From Nothophaeocryptopus gaeumannii (lineage: Eukaryota; Ascomycota; Dothideomycetes; Mycosphaerellales; Mycosphaerellaceae), in assembly GCA_031771865.1 (NCBI GenBank), contig JASISA010000025.1:2170001-2234000 (forward strand): 64,000 bases of DNA, given 5' to 3'. The translations under genes and the position numbers were made by a program. The notes beneath the pieces are model-generated. The model ran no database searches. It was not told the DNA's origin and saw only the letters and a list, made by a program, of their open reading frames with translations. How positions within the stretch are numbered: the first letter of the stretch is position 1; every line of letters starts with the position of its first letter. Below are positions 33,674 to 44,062 of the stretch, one piece after another.

Positions 33674-34308
33674 TCATGACAGTGGTTCGGGTATCGGTTC
33701 GTAGTCGTCCTCGTAGGGCAGGAAGACCGCGGCAGAGACGACACCGGCCGCGTTCAGCAGCAGGACATTCCAGCTCACGGTGCACAGAATCCATGATTTA
33801 TCGAGCGCCCAGCCAACGAAGAAGCGGCGATCGTTCTCGTACAACCCGGCCTACAAACGTTAACTTTGCGTTTGCGTGGCACAATGGTTCGCATGTGACA
33901 TACCACCAGGGCCATTGTTATGAGCTGTGAGGTCGCTACGATTGCGAGCAATCCCGATATCATCTTCCATCCTTGTTCTCTGAAATTCCTTCCACCGACC
34001 AGGATCGTAATGTACGCAACCACCACTGCGAGTTCGAACACCAGACTGGCGTTCACGAAGAAGCCTGCTGACCTCCACATGGCGCAGAAGAACTTGTCAT
34101 CTTTGCAGTCCTCGTATTGAGGGAAGGGCGTGCATTTTCCGGTGATCGAGCTACAGCGCTTATGGAGACCGTAGGTTACTCGTATGGGGTCATTGTCGGT
34201 GGGTGCCGTGTATGATATCCAATCCGGGAGCGCTAAGGAAGCTATTGTGCATGCTGCTGCTCCAAGGAATACCCATAGTGATATGCCATACACGATTCTT
34301 CTGGTCAT
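33674..34308 (-). CDS. Claudin-like four-helix membrane protein
   Basis: Two exons: 34308-33904 and 33850-33674, with a 53-base intron (GTATGT...TTGTAG), giving 193 residues. Four hydrophobic segments are visible: ISLWVFLGAAACTIASLAL near residue 9, FFVNASLVFELAVVVAYITI near 82, MISGLLAIVATSQLITMALV near 115, and WNVLLLNAAGVVSAAVFLPY in exon 2. The long first extracellular loop has DW near residue 29 and paired cysteines (RCSSITGKC, YEDCKDDKFFC), the claudin/Sur7-like arrangement. The C-terminal tail is acidic. Fungal proteins of this shape lie in the plasma membrane, and the function is not defined. The fourth helix exists only in the spliced product, which supports the intron. Confidence 0.82.
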
Positions 34309-35339
34309 GATGGGCTAACAAGTCGCAGGCAACAAGATCTCGGGGCGCTGCCGCTCGGGTGTTCGTTCTCGTGGCGGAATAAAGCGTGTCCTATCGAGAT
34401 AGATCGTGTGTTGGGACAGATCGTTTGTTGGGACACAGTCCACGCGCAGAGACCCGCAAGGCGGTATGTTGTGGTGGTTTTATGCTGTTGTCTGCGCAAG
34501 ATATCGCTCGTCGACAAGGGCTTAAGTTAAGCGAGCGTTACTGCCGATCCCCGGCATCTGGTGGACAGGGGTCCATTTTAGCATCAACCTCCACATAATG
34601 GAGTACACTACTTGAGATAGCATCAATCGACCTGAAAAGACACAACACCCATACCCCTGACGCGGGCGAGTCTCTGCAGTAATGACTTCGACGAACCTGT
34701 ATCAATTCGGCTATAGCTTCACTGGCATTGGAAGAAGGCATGGTCATGCGCGAAACAATACAGTTCCCTCATCCCTTGCCGTCGACATTGCTAGGACGGA
34801 ACTGGATACCCTCTGGACCAGGATCCAGGTGTATGTCGTTGAGTGCCAGCACCGGCCAGAGCTCGAACGAGCATGTCCGTCCACCTTTGACAGCTTGATC
34901 ACTGCTAGACGATTGGTCAATTCTACGCCCTGCATTGGCCTTGAGCGTGTCGGCCAGTCTCTAGATGTGAAGCGAAGGAGCACCATTGCCCTTCGAGAGA
35001 GCTCTTCGTTCAAGACGCCCATTTTGTATAATCAATACGGTCGTCAGAGCAGGCAAAAGGAGCATCGATGCAGGCGGCCTTTGGGGGCTCCTCCGAACGC
35101 GGCCTTCTTCAGTCACAAACCATCAGCATGCATCGCATCTTATTACATCGCCACGGCAGCGTGATGTACGACTTTGTGAGCGAGATCCGACATCGTGTCT
35201 TACAGCTGGAGTGGTTTATGATTGCAGCTTTAGTCGCCGAGCGTTTGAACGTCAGCAGAACGCTCTGACCACAATTGCTCAGCGTAGCCGAATCGCGTCA
35301 ACATCCATGAAACACACAAAAGCCAACTCCTTCCTCACT
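34309..35339. other. Gene-poor stretch
   Basis: About 1 kb. A plus-strand frame of 160 codons (34682-35164) is open but shows no domain and ends in unstructured sequence; I do not call it a gene. The region leads into a dead zinc-cluster fragment. Confidence 0.4.
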
Positions 35340-35550
35340 TGCATCTCTGCTTCCTCTCAAACACCTTTCTTGGTATCAAAGAACTGCGACTACGCCTTTG
35401 CGGTCAAAAAAGCGATCGTCGCGAGGTCAAAGGCCGCCCGCCGTGCGATACATGTATGCGGCGAACTCGCCTATCCGGCAGAATCATCCCGCCGACAAGG
35501 GCTCGCATCGAGGCATGCACCATGATCCGAGTCGCCTCTTTCACTGACCA
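35340..35550 (+). pseudogene. Remnant of a Zn2Cys6 zinc-cluster domain
   Basis: A 71-codon frame contains LCGQKSDRREVKGRPPCDTC followed by MRRTRL. This resembles the Zn2Cys6 pattern C-x2-C-x6-C-...-C-x2-C-x6-C with the basic Gln-Lys stretch and the PPCDTC half intact. The first pair is disrupted (the other frame shows CDY), the third cysteine is replaced (EVK), and the last is missing (LSG). No transcription-factor middle region follows; the MFS gene starts 217 bases downstream. It probably derives from a regulator that once neighboured the transporter. A chance resemblance is possible because the stretch is short. Confidence 0.5.
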
Positions 35551-35766
35551 GTGACATGGCCAATTCAGCAGCTGATGCGCTTTCCCTCCACGCCAAAAAC
35601 ATCGGCGAATGTCCTCCGAGTACGGAGCATTGAAGGACCATGAAGACCCAACAGGTCAAGCTCTTGCCGCTGCACTCGGCAGTTGCTGTTTTACGCGAAT
35701 CCATTTCATTTTCTTTTCGATGACCGCTCTTTTTAGCAGTTCCTTATATACATTGTTTCCTCGGCT

Positions 35767-37473
35767 ATGCTTGAGACTACGAACCAGCAACCCGGGAACG
35801 CTGCCAAGGAGAATAGTCATGTAAGGCATGGCAGTGCTGGCGGCAGTAAGTCCAGTGTCTCCTCCCGCGACGATCTGGACGCCATTGGGCATGCTTCAAT
35901 CCAGGGCGGCGAGGATGAAGAAAAGGCAGTCGGCAGATCCAAGCCGCAAGCATCACTGGAATTGAAACGGACTGCCAGCAACGCTCTCAGTAAAGTCGCT
36001 TCTCGACTTACGACCAGGTCAATCGTCAACCCACCTCCACCACCAGATGGAGGACTCAACGCATGGACGCAGGTCGCAATGGGCTGGATCGTCATATTCT
36101 CAACTTGGGGTTGGGTCAACTCTTATGGTGCCTTTCAGTCCTATTACACTGAGACCTTAGGTTTATCTGCGTCTACAGTATCATGGATAGGCAGCGTTCA
36201 AAACTTCCTTACCTTCTTCATTGGGGCCTTCTCAGGTTTGTATCTTGCCTCCGAACATCACGTTCCTACACCCCGCTGAGCTTTCTGTGATCAGGCAGGC
36301 TGCTGGACGCCGGCGTATACGTACCTACTCTTATCGTTGGGGCTGTCATTCAGCTCCTCGGCATCTTCTTCATGAGCCTCTCTACCAAGTACTGGCAATT
36401 GATGTTGACACAGGGCGTCATGACGGGCATAGGGGGCGGCATCTTCTTCACGCCATCATTAAGTCTTGTTGGCACGTACTTTTCAAATCACAGGGCCTTG
36501 GCCATTGGTAAATCGAGTAACACCCTGCATCTCAGACCAGCCGCTAACAAGTTCGAGGAGTCGCTTCGTCAGGTAATTCAGCGGGCGGCATGATCTACCC
36601 GGTGATGGTTCAGCAGCTTCTACCTAAGCTCGGCTTTGCCTGGACGGCACGGGTGCTGGGCTTCCTCAATCTCGGCCTGCTCTGTATCGTCTTTGTATTC
36701 ATGCGCCCTCGCCTCCCCCCTCGGAAATCCGGACCTCTAGTCGACTTCTCAGCCTTCAAAGAACCTACGTATGCCTTGTTAGTCGGAGGCCTATTCTTCG
36801 TCATCTGGGCCGTCTACTACACCTTCTACTACGTACGTCCAGCACCAAGGCTCGACCGCCACTCCAAACACTCCTCTCGACCTCCTGACTGATGACTTTA
36901 CTACAGCTCTCCTCCTTCGGCCACCAAGCAATTCACCTCCCCCCCTCCGACGCCCTAACCCTCACAGTAATCATCAACGGTGTCGGTTTCCCAGCCCGCC
37001 TCATCCCGCCCTTATTCGCCGACCGCTTCGGCCAACTAAACATAACATTCCCTTGCCTCTTCATCCTCACAATCGTGGCTTTCACTTGGCTCGCCGTTCA
37101 CTCCGTAGCGGGGGTCTATACATATACCGTGTTTTATGGGATTTGGTAAGTCCCCCCAGTAGCTACTCACAATCTGAGACAACCTGACCTTTTTCGCGAC
37201 AGGTTCGCAGCATGGCAATGTCTCCTTCCCTCCACCATCGCTTCCATCACACCCGATATGTCTATGTTCGGCACAAGACTAGGCATGGCGTTTAGTACGC
37301 TGGGTTTTGCAGCTTTGACGGGACCGCCGATTGGCGGCGCTATACAAAGTGCCCAGGGAGGAGCTTTTGTGGGTGCGCAGATCTGGGCGGCGGTTTGTAC
37401 GGGGTTGGCGACGGTGTTGGTGTTTGGAGCAAGGATAAGTAAGGCGGGTTGGAAGGTGGGGGTAAAGTGTTAG
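35767..37473 (+). CDS. MFS transporter, monocarboxylate-permease-like
   Basis: Five exons by splice and frame continuity: 35767-36235, 36295-36507, 36573-36832, 36907-37145 and 37203-37473 (introns of 59, 65, 74 and 57 bases), giving about 483 residues. The first 95 residues are hydrophilic, ending in PPPPDGGLNAWTQVAMGW, the hallmark of fungal monocarboxylate-transporter-like MFS proteins. Membrane segments follow: IVIFSTWGWVNSYGAFQSYY, LIVGAVIQLLGIFFMSL, VLGFLNLGLLCIVFVFM, YALLVGGLFFVIWAVYY and TIVAFTWLAVHSVAGVY. Exon 5 has PDMSMFGTRLGMAFS and LTGPPIGGAI, typical of TM10-12. All conserved loops join cleanly, so the gene looks functional. The substrate is unknown (mono- or dicarboxylates and secondary metabolites occur in the family). 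Confidence 0.88.
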
Positions 37474-37797
37474 AGGGAGGCCTAGCATCGAGAGGGGCGA
37501 GAGGAGCTTTGAATGGACATTGATGATCTTTGAGGTTGGGTTGCATAGAATGGCATAGGACCGTGATTGGCATGTTCAAAAAACGTTGATAGCGTTGATA
37601 CCCTATATAGTCCAACATCAATGACCAAATGACCCTCGAGTCAAACACTTCACAGGGGGTTCTCATCTTTCGTCGTGCAAACATTACTTCATCACCATCG
37701 TCTCTCGTCTTTCATGTCATGCCGTGTTCCAATGCTAATGCTCAAAAACGTTCCACAATGCTCATGCTTCGCTTGAGTGGCCTTGTATCGTCTTTTT
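37474..37797. other. Convergent intergenic region
   Basis: 324 bases between the MFS and IFRD-family stop codons. No gene is supported. Confidence 0.55.
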
Positions 37798-39117
37798 CTA
37801 CTCATCTTCCACAATTACCGGTAGGCTGTCGAAAACAACCTGATTATGCTCGTAATGCACCATGAAGCCACTCTGCAGCAGCCTCTTCAACCCATTCAAT
37901 CGAAGCAGCTTCCACCACTTGTCGATGGTCATCTTCCCGCCTCCATGGATCGCCACTTTCAAGCGTGAGCCGTATTCGCGGCCGTCGGGATCGAGAGCTG
38001 TGCTGTATCGTGGTCCGCGAGTTGGCTTCTCGATGGTGGCGAGGATGTCGCTGAATTCGAGATGGAGGTTCTTGCGATCTTTCTTCGACACTCGTTTTGA
38101 GGAGCCTTTGGCAAGCGCCTCCAATTTCTGTTGTAACAGGTGTTGTTGTCGATAGACGGTATATCTCTTGACCATCTGCGGACTTTTGCCCCTGTCTTCA
38201 TCGTCTGCATCCAGCTCCTCGTCCGACTCGGCTTCTGTGTAGCTTTTCTCGTACAGTAACGCGATGTTGTCACCTGCCGCAATCTGCACCCTAACATCGT
38301 AGCTGTCGAGCTGATCGACAAAAGTGTCCATGGCAGGTTCTGTGATATCTTCCATATCGTCGAGTTGGGTAGCCAAGAAACCCCACTCTTCCAAAGCCGC
38401 TACTACGACTTCTCCATTATCCGCTTCCTCGATAGAAGCGCCATCAGACGACGCAATATCCAGGAAAATGTCCATGACATCCTCCGTCTCTTCGAGCGTC
38501 GCGCCGCCGTAGAAAGTCGCGATACTGAGGGCGTGCATGCCAGCAATCTTCGCGGGTGGATATTCCGAATCGTTGACCGTGTTCTTGAATGTTCCAGCCA
38601 CAGCATCGTAAATAGTCTCAGAAGGCTCGGTAATGATGACCAGTGCCAGCGCCTTGATCGCAAGAATGGTCTCTCGCTCGCTTTGACCGGCCTTGACGCT
38701 CTTGAGCAGCATAGGAACCATCTCTTCTGACTTGTGCTTCAGCTCTTCCCCGGCGAAATGCCGTGTCAAGTTGCTGTTGATCCCGCTCAGCATCTGCTCT
38801 CTGCCTTCGGTCGCACTGCGTTTGCGGTCCAGAAGCGCGTTGATACGTTCCTCAAGGTCTGCAATCCATGCATCCGAGCCATCTTCGATGTCAGAAGGCG
38901 CCACGAGCGCGTCGATGCTCTGTGTGCTCCATTCGGTGGAGTCGCTGAACTCGCTTTCGTCATCAGAGCCTTGTCGGCTAGCAACGCGCGATCCTCGTGG
39001 AGACGGTACTGCAGAGCCACCACGACTGACGGGTGGTGTGCTCTCTTTTGAACGCGCCTTCCTTGACGTTGTCTTGCCGCTCTCCAGAGCCAGCTTTCGT
39101 AGGTCCTTTTCTCTCAT
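37798..39117 (-). CDS. Interferon-related developmental regulator (IFRD) family protein
   Basis: Single exon, 439 residues. The N-terminus is basic (MREKDLRKLALESGK) with a Ser/Pro/Arg-rich disordered segment. The IFRD domain runs from about residue 75, with WIADLEERINALLDRKRSAT and helical HEAT-like sequence such as ILAIKALALVIITEPSET. The C-terminal IFRD region near residue 345-435 has SKKDRKNLHLEFSDILATIE and RLNGLKRLLQSGFMVHYEHN. Animal IFRD proteins are transcriptional co-regulators, and the fungal homologues are little studied. An acidic DEELDADDEDRGK loop is present. No signal peptide or membrane segment. Intact. Confidence 0.9.
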   Translation of the reverse strand: MREKDLRKLALESGKTTSRKARSKESTPPVSRGGSAVPSPRGSRVASRQGSDDESEFSDSTEWSTQSIDALVAPSDIEDGSDAWIADLEERINALLDRKRSATEGREQMLSGINSNLTRHFAGEELKHKSEEMVPMLLKSVKAGQSERETILAIKALALVIITEPSETIYDAVAGTFKNTVNDSEYPPAKIAGMHALSIATFYGGATLEETEDVMDIFLDIASSDGASIEEADNGEVVVAALEEWGFLATQLDDMEDITEPAMDTFVDQLDSYDVRVQIAAGDNIALLYEKSYTEAESDEELDADDEDRGKSPQMVKRYTVYRQQHLLQQKLEALAKGSSKRVSKKDRKNLHLEFSDILATIEKPTRGPRYSTALDPDGREYGSRLKVAIHGGGKMTIDKWWKLLRLNGLKRLLQSGFMVHYEHNQVVFDSLPVIVEDE

Positions 39118-39755
39118 AATGGCGATGTGTGTAGGTGTTGCCTGGATTCAGGTCAAAAGGCGCGCAGGCGATGCGCCTTTTATATTCGTTCGTGCTGTCC
39201 TCACTCGCGGTCCTATTTAGGCAGCGGCGGTGTTTGTCGGCGGCTATTGTATGGGCGGGTGCGAGAAGTTGTACGAAAGAATGCTGTATAAAGGTGCGGA
39301 TGACATCGAAGGCAGTGGAAGCCTGGGGATTGTTGGGAAGATTCTCTTGTGAATGGTCGTGGTTGCAGCATTTGTCCTGTGCGGACTTAGCGGTCAAAAC
39401 AGTGCGGCGCGTGGGCAGAAAGGTCTGGTGGGGTGTTCTCGAATTCGAGCTGTGGCTTTGCTCCGAGGCATAGCGGGGCCCGCCTCGCATGTGACAGGGA
39501 TTGTGCGGGGTTTCCCGGAACCGTCCGAGCACGGCCGTCAAGTGAAGTGCAACTCCCTACGAACACATGTGCCTCCCTGCAGATCAAGAGATTCAAAGGC
39601 ACGAACGACATTTCCAAGAGGAGAAAAGCGATGGTTTGGGAACCGAGCTCTGTCATTACTAGATTATGCTACTATCACACTGTCGATTTGCAATACTTCC
39701 AACTGGCCAGCAGTCGTACAACGTCGTCGCATCGTATGCTCTGTGATCATGTTCA
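39118..39755. other. Intergenic stretch
   Basis: 638 bases between the IFRD start and the end of the sedolisin pseudogene, both on the minus strand. It should hold the IFRD promoter. No gene supported. Confidence 0.5.
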
Positions 39756-41830
39756 TCATGCTGCCAAAGCTAGCGGCAGAAGCTCCTCATAATTAGGTGT
39801 TCCGTAGCCAGTCACAGGGTCCCAGCCCTCTGTGGTGTTCCACGACGCATAGGGTACGAGCGGTGTAGATAAACCACTGGACGAGGCTGTCCCTGTGCAA
39901 CCAGTCGAGCCTCCGTTGACAATGTCTGTCAAGCCCTTAAATCCCGAAGAGTAGATGAACGGGTTGAGGAAGCCAAGGGGGAACTTTCCAGCCTTGACCC
40001 GGTTCGCGTTCAGAAGAGCAACGCCACCTGCAAACGCCGGTGGATGATGCGGAAGTGCCACTGATTAATTTGTCGCTTCCTGAATAAATGACATGGAAAT
40101 GGTAGCCTTGAGCTGCAACATCTGGGAATCCACGTCCGGTTTTGTTGTACAGCCCGTCCCATCTGTCTCCTAGCTTCTCAAGGTAGGCTCCAACGGCGTC
40201 CTTCTGCCACTCTGGATGATCCCAGGTGTCGGAGAAGCCTCCAGAGGAGAATGGAACCGCACGCTCTGAACCGGTACGATATGTGCCTCCGACACTTGTA
40301 ACGTACGGACAGGCAGCAGGGAAGATTGGTAAGAAGCGAGTGGTGTTCTTCCCATCGTTGGTCTGACAGGCGCTACAAACTCCAGTGTCGCCTGATGAAA
40401 GATAACAGAGACACCGCGTGCACCAAGCTGACCAAACATGTCGCAGACTTTGAGCCGGTATGCTAAAGGCACTGATTGCTCGTTCTCGCCTTAGGAGGTC
40501 GTGACTGTGTGTGGCAGATCCTTATCGTCCTGCGCAAGTATGTAGCTCAACCAGTCCAAGTATGGCTCGTTGTTGCTATCACCGGCATTCGGCTGGTCGA
40601 GGTCTGCGATGAGATCGCCACGGCCAGCAGTTGAGTAGGCATGGATTTTGACAGGGTACCCAGTGGACAAGATGTATTGTACGTCTAGGTTGGCTTCAAC
40701 AGCGTCGGAGGACGAGTTCTGGTCCAGGAGACCGCCGTTCACACATTCCCATGTGAAGTTAGCACCTTTGGCTCGCGGGAAGTGGCAGTCTCGAATGCGG
40801 CCAGGTCATCGTATCTCGGGTATTGCTCCAAGTAATTTGTAAAAGCCATGGAGCCACTGGTGGCATTATCGATTTGAGGATCATCTGGTATTTTGTACAA
40901 AGATCTAAGGCAGGCTGGTGTCACAGTACTGTTGTCGCAAGCCGAGTCGTTAGCGGCTGAGGTGGTGCCAACCCTGAAAGTGCCTGGTGCCTTTCCTAGG
41001 GTCTGCTCGTCGAACACGAGGCTTCGTTGCTCGTGGATGTCGCCGAAACGAGTGGTTGGCTGGATCATATCAATGTGGCTAAGCTTTGTTAGCAGTGACT
41101 TCATGTCGACCGGAAGAAGGCGACAAAGCTCGCTGCTGGCCTCTCAACAAGCGCCCACCTCTGAAAAATGGCCAACCGCGACGACAGCAGCCTTAAATAT
41201 GGGGTTTACTTGGAGAACGAAAGGGACGTTGAATTTCTGCTCCCAGATTCTGCGCAACTCCCTGCTGGTGTCGTCGCGCTCGGCATGCCCAAAAGGTCGC
41301 ACACAGAAGAGAGGCAATGAGCTTTATCACCTGCTCTTGGATGGGATATCCGTGACCTCTCACCTATGCAATTCTGCAGATTCAGAGTATTCGAGAACTC
41401 GTGCACGCTTTTGTCCCCGAGAGTTCTGGTAGAGAGCGTAGGTGGTATTCAATAACTCGTTAGCGACCTTCACCGGCGCGACAAAGGTGACCCAATCGCC
41501 ATCATCCACTATCGATTCCGCATCGATGCCGAATTTAAGAAGCCAGTTAACGACAGCCGATGTGGCCCCAGAGATAGGCCGGAGAAGCTTCTTCACCTCC
41601 TCTGTGGCAAGCCATTTGCCATACTGTGGGATGGTAGGAACTGCCAAGTCGTAAATCTTCTGTTGGAGGAGCCCGGGCTCGGATGGAGTCAGGGCAATTC
41701 GGAGACGGAGTCTCTCCTGAGGCTCCGGGAGGCCGACACGCTCCCAGGGTTGCGGTATTCCGTCCAGAGATTCCATGAGCCGAGAGCTGGCAGCAGCGCC
41801 CAGGAGCGCGAGAAGGATGCCCACCTGCAT
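39756..41830 (-). pseudogene. Sedolisin (S53, tripeptidyl-peptidase-like) pseudogene
   Basis: The N-terminus has a signal peptide (MQVGILLALLGAAASS) and a pro-kumamolisin propeptide (VPTIPQYGKWLATEEVKKLL). A long intron of about 265 bases (GTGAGA near 41364 to a CTAAC-containing 3' site near 41100) joins to the mature domain. That domain contains the catalytic Glu/Asp region [23 protein letters not shown] and the serine motif SGTSAS. Lesions after the intron are a frame change near 40765-40785, a TAA at 40491-40493 where the family has TSYGE, a one-base loss near 40397-40402 inside VIFSSGDTG, and a one-base gain near 40041-40050 right after SGTSAS. The family makes secreted acid peptidases. 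Four separate breaks mean the full enzyme cannot be made from this copy. Confidence 0.88.
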
Positions 41831-42912
41831 CGTGATATGTACTCACATAAGGAACGAGCGGAGGTGGTGGGAAAGAAGTGTGTTCGCACAGCGAGACCTG
41901 TGTCTTTAGTGATTGATATAAACGAGCGCGGTCAACAGTTGAATGTTGCCGTAATGCCGATGCCAAATGGGTAAGTGAGACAAATGTGGCACCCTCGAAG
42001 AATCCGGTGCATTTTGCACGCCTTCAATAACAGACCTGCTTTTCTTGCAGTGCGCAAGTGGCCGCCTTTCTCCATGCTTCGGAGAATGCCATTTTCTGAC
42101 AGCTGCGATTGCTGATCTGCGTGGTGCTGATACGCTGACCGTGCCTACGCTCGTAGGTGAGTGGATGTTGTTGTCGGAAGTGGATAGCAAGACCTTCTTT
42201 GCTCCCTCTCGTTCGTGGATCCTTTGATTAGAGTTATTCTTTGCGTGTAACCCGATCGTAGCGCCGGCTCAAATTCCGAGATACACTGATTGGACACAGA
42301 GTCATTGCATCGCTCCGCCAAACCGATTCGAGAAGAGGTGGTGCGGGCATCCCCAAATGAATCAACAACGCCAGGTGTCCTTGATACTGCAACTTGATAC
42401 ACTTGGTATTCGAGAGAAGAAGGTCGATTGTACTCTCCTGCAAGATTATCTGTCAGTATCTGAGGAGGAGAAAGTCTCGCCGTGTCCGCCAGCCGTGCCT
42501 GATTCGCCAGCTCCTTTCAGCTTCGAACCATCGGCCGTCCAATCTACATCTTCGCTCGTCGCAGCCATCGGAGCTCTTCTGACATGAGAAGCAAGACCGA
42601 AAACGCCCTATGGGTCAGTCGCCACTATGTGTTTGAGAGACGTTAGCTTCAATTCGCCATGATGTTTCACTGCTCTTGACAACAGACAAGCCATCGTGCC
42701 AAGATCAAGCTGACCTCAGCCCTTTCAGCAAACGACGATGCGCGTCCCTCTACAGCGAACGTAGACGAGTCAGAACGAATCTCTGTGATGTTGCGATGCT
42801 GAACAGCACACATTGGAGTGATCAGGGGCTTATTATTGCGCACCGTCGTTGGTCTTGGAGCGTCCCATGCATGTCCTTCAAGTGCCTCGAGAGCAGCATA
42901 GCAATTTAGCTT
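41831..42912. other. Gene-poor stretch
   Basis: About 1.1 kb upstream of the sedolisin pseudogene with no supported gene. Short frames on both strands lack domains. Confidence 0.45.
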
Positions 42913-43401
42913 TCAGGCTCCAGAATTCTGCTTCCTTGCGATCTTCATATCCGCGCTCATGGTCATTGCTGCACGCTCGTCTTTGGTGGATGTGTCGCCG
43001 ACAGGATTCTCGTTTTGCGGAGTCTTCAAGAACTTCGGGCTCGCGAGATCATTCTTAGTTTTGAGACGGGCTTCTCTATCTTCGTTGTATCGCTTTGGAC
43101 ATTGAGTATTATCAAGCCAGCCTTCAACTTTGGAATCAGGATCGAAGTGAGTATTTGCATTTTCCGTTCTGGGGATAGACACTGGCAGTCGCAGTGCCCA
43201 TTTGGTCTGGTCATGTTCATCTTCGTCGTCCGTAGAGTCGCATTCTCTGGCGCATGTGGCCGCACTCCGGAACGGTGTCGTCTCACGAGGCCTTCCCAGG
43301 AAGTATCCAATCGTGACGCCAATTAACAGAGTTGTGGTCGCAGCAACAATGATTGACAAATCGTCATGCTTCGGATGTTGTGTGGGCCGTAAGAACCACA
43401 T
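42913..43401 (-). CDS. Putative single-pass membrane hypothetical protein
   Basis: A 162-residue ATG frame. Residues about 16-36 (LSIIVAATTTLLIGVTIGYF) form one hydrophobic segment followed by basic LGRPRE, then a charged, acidic-to-basic hydrophilic tail with STDDEDEHDQ. This resembles the N-terminal anchor-plus-acidic-linker of fungal Pth2-type peptidyl-tRNA hydrolases, but the catalytic domain does not follow in any frame I read. It may be a small novel membrane protein or a leftover 5' exon. Confidence 0.35.
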   Translation of the reverse strand: MWFLRPTQHPKHDDLSIIVAATTTLLIGVTIGYFLGRPRETTPFRSAATCARECDSTDDEDEHDQTKWALRLPVSIPRTENANTHFDPDSKVEGWLDNTQCPKRYNEDREARLKTKNDLASPKFLKTPQNENPVGDTSTKDERAAMTMSADMKIARKQNSGA

Positions 43402-44062
43402 CGTGAGCGTATCTCAGGGTACGCAGAGCTGTTTGACGATAATCTGCGTTCTTTCTTGCCTTTACAACGCATCTCTGAACATGCGGAAGAACCGAAATAC
43501 CCACCTTTGGGAATTTCGTTTCATCTCATGTCTTATCCAACGGACCGTGGCTTTGTACTGGGCATGCAGCTTAAGTTGGGTTGTCTTGTCTCGACCAGTC
43601 GTCTCGAGCATACGGTGGAAGTGAAGCAATGCTTGTCGTGACGACTCTTGGACAGTGCTTCATGCTGAGCGCTGGGTCTGCCAACATATCGCATACGGCT
43701 ACCCGGCAGCATGGATGCGGAAATCGCGGCGCAGTCTAAGCGAACAGCCTTCTCTATGAGAGTGAATGGTGGCTTTCCGCTCGCAAAAGTCTGGATCCTG
43801 GTGTATCCGAAGGAGAGAAGGTCAGGAACGGCCGCGCGCGTGAATGAGGGTAACCGGAGCGGAGGGTTTTGGGTTTGTAAAATTTCGGCCTCAGGCATGC
43901 ATAGAAGCTCAGACCCACACTTCTGCAATACAACATCATCGCCGTCGCCTCGGTGTGAGATTTGCCTGCTGTACTTCAACAGTTAACTTCTTAACCGACC
44001 GCTCCATCGGGCTGCGGACTCGCGACGACTGTCCTCTCGGCCTGCCGTTGAACGCGGTTGCG
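43402..44062. other. Upstream region of the DUF1365 gene
   Basis: About 660 bases. The DUF1365 frame stays open back to 43844, but the extension lacks hydrophobic or conserved character, so I treat it as leader. The rest shows no gene. Confidence 0.45.

Noticed and set aside
34682..35164. 160-codon plus-strand frame
   Set aside because: No domain, poor codon bias, adjacent to decayed sequence; could be relic but nothing identifies it.
43844..44062. N-terminal extension of the DUF1365 protein
   Set aside because: In frame but lacks conserved or hydrophobic character; the family-like sequence starts after the ATG at 44063.
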